This document shows positions 61,510 through 64,000 of a stretch of DNA of 64,000 nt, piece by piece. This DNA comes from Legionella nagasakiensis (GTDB taxonomy: Bacteria; Pseudomonadota; Gammaproteobacteria; Legionellales; Legionellaceae), in assembly GCF_900639915.1 (NCBI RefSeq), contig NZ_CAAAID010000002.1, positions 1 to 64,000 on the forward strand, read 5' to 3'. Below the pieces are notes generated by a model. It saw nothing but the letters and a program-made list of their open reading frames with translations. It ran no database searches and was not told the origin of the DNA. How positions within the stretch are numbered: position 1 is the stretch's first letter; every line of letters starts with the position of its first letter. The translations under genes and the position numbers were made by a program.

Positions 61510-61992
61510 ATGAACGCGATTAAACTTTCAAATCGAGTATGGCAGGATCCAGTGTATTTTATTGCGTTTGGTTTTGGTACAGGCCTCATGCCAATAGCTC
61601 CAGGAACCTGGGGAACTTTGGCCGCAATTCCTGTGTATTTATTGTTGACTAGCAGTGCCTGGAGTGTTTATTTAATCTGCACAATAGCCGCATTTCTGCT
61701 TGGTGTGTACGTTTCTGAAAAAGTGTCAACCGACCTAGGTGTACACGATTATTCAGGAATTGTGTGGGATGAAGTGGTAGGTTATTTGTTCACCATGTTT
61801 CTTGCACCTTCAGGGGTAGTCTGGATGATAATAGGTTTCTTGCTGTTTCGTATTTTTGATATCTGGAAACCTCAACCCATTCGATTGATTGATAAACAAG
61901 TGCGGGGTGGCTTAGGGATCATGCTTGATGACTTGCTCGCTGCTATTCCAGCTTGGGTTATTTTGCAATTACTTGCCTGGGGATTTGCGTGA
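61510..61992 (+). CDS. pgpA: Phosphatidylglycerophosphatase A
   Basis: Makes phosphatidylglycerol from its phosphate at the inner membrane. The ATG at 61510 follows GGGAG; the protein is 160 aa. FGFGTGLMPIAPGTWGTLAAIPVY, IVWDEVVGYLFTMF, RIFDIWKPQPIRLIDKQVRGGLGIMLDDLLA and three to four membrane segments mark PgpA. The stop overlaps the next GTG (GTGA). Confidence 0.95.
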   Translation: MNAIKLSNRVWQDPVYFIAFGFGTGLMPIAPGTWGTLAAIPVYLLLTSSAWSVYLICTIAAFLLGVYVSEKVSTDLGVHDYSGIVWDEVVGYLFTMFLAPSGVVWMIIGFLLFRIFDIWKPQPIRLIDKQVRGGLGIMLDDLLAAIPAWVILQLLAWGFA

Positions 61993-63029
61993 ACGAGAGT
62001 CATAAAGAATTCATCAGTATAGGGTTGACCATAAGCATTGTTGCTTTGGCTTTATTTATTATTCATCGGTTCATCCCATCGTTATTATGGGCAGCTATTA
62101 TCGTTATTGCGACTTATCCAGTCTATCAACGCTGGTGCCGCTTTTTAGGTGAAAGGCATAATGTAGCTGCATTCTTGTTTACTTTAATTTTGGCATTATT
62201 GCTGATTCTTCCTGTTAGTTGGTTAGTTACGTTGGCTGTGAAAGAAATTCAATTATTCTTTAATTATCTGCAAAAAATTAATCGAGAAGGCGGTCAGGCG
62301 CCAACTTTCTTCCAGGATTTCCCGATTATTGGTAACGAATTAGTCGCTTATTGGAATGAACACGTTGGTAGTCCAGGCAATGTTAAGTATTTTCTTTCTA
62401 ATTTGCATTTATCATTGACGCCTGCCAGTTATTACATTAAGCAGATCGGTGTAAATATAGCACATCGTGGGTTTCAGCTGGGTTTTACATTGCTTTGTTT
62501 GTTTTTCTTTTACCGGGATGGTCATAAATTATTTCAACAAATTAACCATATTGGTGAATTGTGCTTAGGAAAGAGATGGTTCCGGTACATGGACCGATTG
62601 CCTTTGGCGTTACGCGCTACGGTAAACGGTACCATTGTGGTAGGCATCGGCGTTGGAATCCTGATGGGTATTTGCTATGGGCTGGTCGGTTTTCCAGGCC
62701 CTACATTAACCGGTTTTATTACGGCGTTTGCTGCGATGATTCCTTTTGTGGTTCCTATTGTCTTTACGGTCGTTGCTCTTATTTTATTTGCTAATGGCAG
62801 TATGATCGCGGCCATTATTGTGATCGTATGGGGAACGGTCGTTATGTTTGTGGCTGATCATTTTGTCAAGCCTGTATTAATCGGCGGCGCAATCCAACTT
62901 CCATTTCTGGCTGTGCTGTTTGGTATTTTGGGTGGTGTAGAAACGTTAGGTCTTCTTGGATTATTTGTAGGACCCATTATTATGGTACTGTTTATTACGT
63001 TGTGGCATGAGTCCCAGGATATGATATAA
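61989..63029 (+). CDS. AI-2E family (PerM-type) membrane protein
   Basis: GTG 61989 overlaps the pgpA stop and has GGGGA upstream. The 346-residue protein has eight or so membrane helices, with a soluble region around 75-180, and the family motif cluster FPGPTLTGFITAFAAMIPFVVPIVF and GGVETLGLLGLFVGPIIM. Members are proposed exporters (autoinducer-2, Na+/H+ antiport in some); the role here is unknown. Confidence 0.9.
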   Translation: MNESHKEFISIGLTISIVALALFIIHRFIPSLLWAAIIVIATYPVYQRWCRFLGERHNVAAFLFTLILALLLILPVSWLVTLAVKEIQLFFNYLQKINREGGQAPTFFQDFPIIGNELVAYWNEHVGSPGNVKYFLSNLHLSLTPASYYIKQIGVNIAHRGFQLGFTLLCLFFFYRDGHKLFQQINHIGELCLGKRWFRYMDRLPLALRATVNGTIVVGIGVGILMGICYGLVGFPGPTLTGFITAFAAMIPFVVPIVFTVVALILFANGSMIAAIIVIVWGTVVMFVADHFVKPVLIGGAIQLPFLAVLFGILGGVETLGLLGLFVGPIIMVLFITLWHESQDMI

Positions 63030-63190
63030 GCGCTCATTATTGTTCGTTATTTATTTAATTTGAATAATATATAAACATATTGAAAAAATTATGCCAGTGT
63101 GGCATAATGAAAAGCAACTGGGAGGACTTGAATTTAGAACATTGAGACCAATTTAATGGTTTATGTTGTATTCGTGCAAAGGGGAAACAC

Positions 63191-63457
63191 GTGGATAAAG
63201 ATTGGCCTACAAAAGATAAAGACATGCATATTGCTCAACTGATTATGGAAGAGTATGCGAAGGAGCAGGACAGCAATTCTTTGGGTTTATTCGAACTGGT
63301 TGTTAATCAGGATGAAAAGCGAATGAATTTTCGCCTGGCTAACTGGGTTCTTGCTATTGCCCAGCAATTTAATTCAATGTATGGTGCAAATCGTGGTGAT
63401 TACATTACAAGGCAAGTCATTAGCCGTTGCATTACACAAGGACAGACCATTCATTAG
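63191..63457 (+). CDS. Small hydrophilic protein of unknown function (88 aa)
   Basis: A GTG start follows GGGGAAACAC. The protein is acidic at the N-terminus (DKDWPTKDKDMHIAQLIMEEYAKEQD), has one Trp-containing helix (RLANWVLAIAQQFNSMYGANRGDY) and a cysteine near the C-terminus. There is no signal peptide or membrane segment. A hairpin overlaps its stop. No family recognised. Confidence 0.6.
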   Translation: MDKDWPTKDKDMHIAQLIMEEYAKEQDSNSLGLFELVVNQDEKRMNFRLANWVLAIAQQFNSMYGANRGDYITRQVISRCITQGQTIH

Positions 63458-63475
63458 AGCTTGTTAACAAGCTCT
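63456..63475. terminator. Perfect 20-bp palindrome at the end of the 88-aa gene
   Basis: AGAGCTTGTTAACAAGCTCT is self-complementary and overlaps the stop codon of the upstream gene. TAGACTTCTTT follows, so it may terminate transcription, though the T run is interrupted. Confidence 0.5.
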
Positions 63476-63565
63476 TAGACTTCTTTATGAAACGCTACCG
63501 CAGTGGAAAATTGCCTCAAAGATAGAGTTCGAGGGGAAACCGCCATTCCACAGTGGAGGATATTT

Positions 63566-64000
63566 CTACAGCCTCCCAAAATAAGTTGCATAATCCGTTT
63601 CAAATTTTGGACTTTTTTGGTACTGTAACAACACTTGATTTATAGCCTGAATCAAATCAACGTTACGAGGATTTACAGCAATCCCCAAGCCAAACCCATA
63701 CTCTTTGGATTCTCCAATGGTTTTTAATTGTCCTCCACTGCGAATTTCCCAGTAATAGGCAGTGGGAGTATCCAGAAATGCAAAATCAATTTTTTTTAAA
63801 GATAAGGCTTCGATCAGATCTTCTTCATAGGAAAACTCAACAATTCGAATATTTTTGATTCCTGCGCGCTTAATGACCGTAGGAAATACCGTGCCTGATT
63901 CCACGGCAATGGTTTTCCCTGTTAAACTATCTAAATTGAAAGGTTGATTAAAATATTTATCATGCGTCAAAAAAATGGCATGGCTTGGCAGGTAGGGAAG
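63566..64000 (-). CDS. Family 3 solute-binding protein, C-terminal part (cut by window edge)
   Basis: The frame stays open to the window edge, beginning LPYLPSHAIFLTHDKYFNQP, which matches the conserved PYL segment of SBP_bac_3 domains. LDSLTGKTIAVESGTVFPTVI, LIEALSLKKIDFAFLDTPTAYYW and the closing YGFGLGIAVNPRNVDLIQAINQVLLQYQKSP complete the second lobe. These periplasmic proteins bind amino acids or related ligands for an ABC importer, or form the sensory part of a larger protein. The N-terminus is outside the window, so signal peptide and ligand cannot be judged. It ends about 90 bp from the palindrome. Confidence 0.8.
   Translation of the reverse strand, partial: LPYLPSHAIFLTHDKYFNQPFNLDSLTGKTIAVESGTVFPTVIKRAGIKNIRIVEFSYEEDLIEALSLKKIDFAFLDTPTAYYWEIRSGGQLKTIGESKEYGFGLGIAVNPRNVDLIQAINQVLLQYQKSPKFETDYATYFGRL

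Overview
The window is a gene-dense stretch of a Legionella-like gammaproteobacterial chromosome. Four things suggest this. The housekeeping genes are gammaproteobacterial in type (mutS, tamA/tamB, hemB, ttcA, tolC, kbl-tdh, ettA, glyA-nrdR-nusB-thiL-pgpA). One small periplasmic protein carries the DotI/IcmL domain of Dot/Icm type IVB secretion systems. Two large adjacent coiled-coil proteins of unknown function look like type IV effectors, and one has a PmrA-like direct repeat at its promoter. An L,D-transpeptidase resembles EnhA and a SulP transporter is fused to a carbonic anhydrase, both familiar in Legionella. The assignment is by recognition; no database search was possible.

Layout. 1-183: end of an IS3-type insertion sequence. 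254-5388: dGTPase, a tRNA-Ala/Glu/Glu cluster, a small soluble protein, a His-rich membrane protein, xseB-ispA and a flavoprotein. 5630-15156: radA, convergent with the tightly packed unit mutS-tamA-tamB-hemB. 15451-18794: a small lipoprotein, then mscS, a YdjM-like membrane protein and a CinA-like gene with overlapping stops and starts. 18753-25321: obgE-rpmA-rplU on the minus strand, diverging from rplY-pth-ychF and a double-ATPase peptide ABC protein. 25298-30882: two candidate effectors. 31039-42863: SulP/carbonic anhydrase with proS, then ttcA, tolC and pcm on the minus strand, diverging from kbl-tdh-ettA and an L,D-transpeptidase. 42976-49640: hutG with an IcmL-like gene, an SDR with hutI, and a DUF3298-type protein with an OPT transporter. 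49730-57061: valS and an RND efflux pair. 57310-63457: a secreted protein, a BON lipoprotein, glyA-nrdR-nusB-thiL-pgpA and a PerM-type permease. 63566-64000: part of a family 3 solute-binding protein.

Two families of short non-coding repeats are scattered between genes. Family 1 is a MITE-like element with 14-bp terminal inverted repeats, present four times (two 114-bp copies, one 147-bp copy with an enlarged centre, one 39-bp internally deleted copy). Family 2 is a CCTCCCTTT-type hairpin repeat present three times. No CRISPR array, prophage or defence island is visible, and no stretch longer than 300 bases lacks a gene. The most interesting items are the effector pair with its promoter, a tandem RRxRSLSDV motif in one of them, the IcmL-like gene overlapping hutG, the MITE family, and two terminator-like hairpins in the rplY leader.
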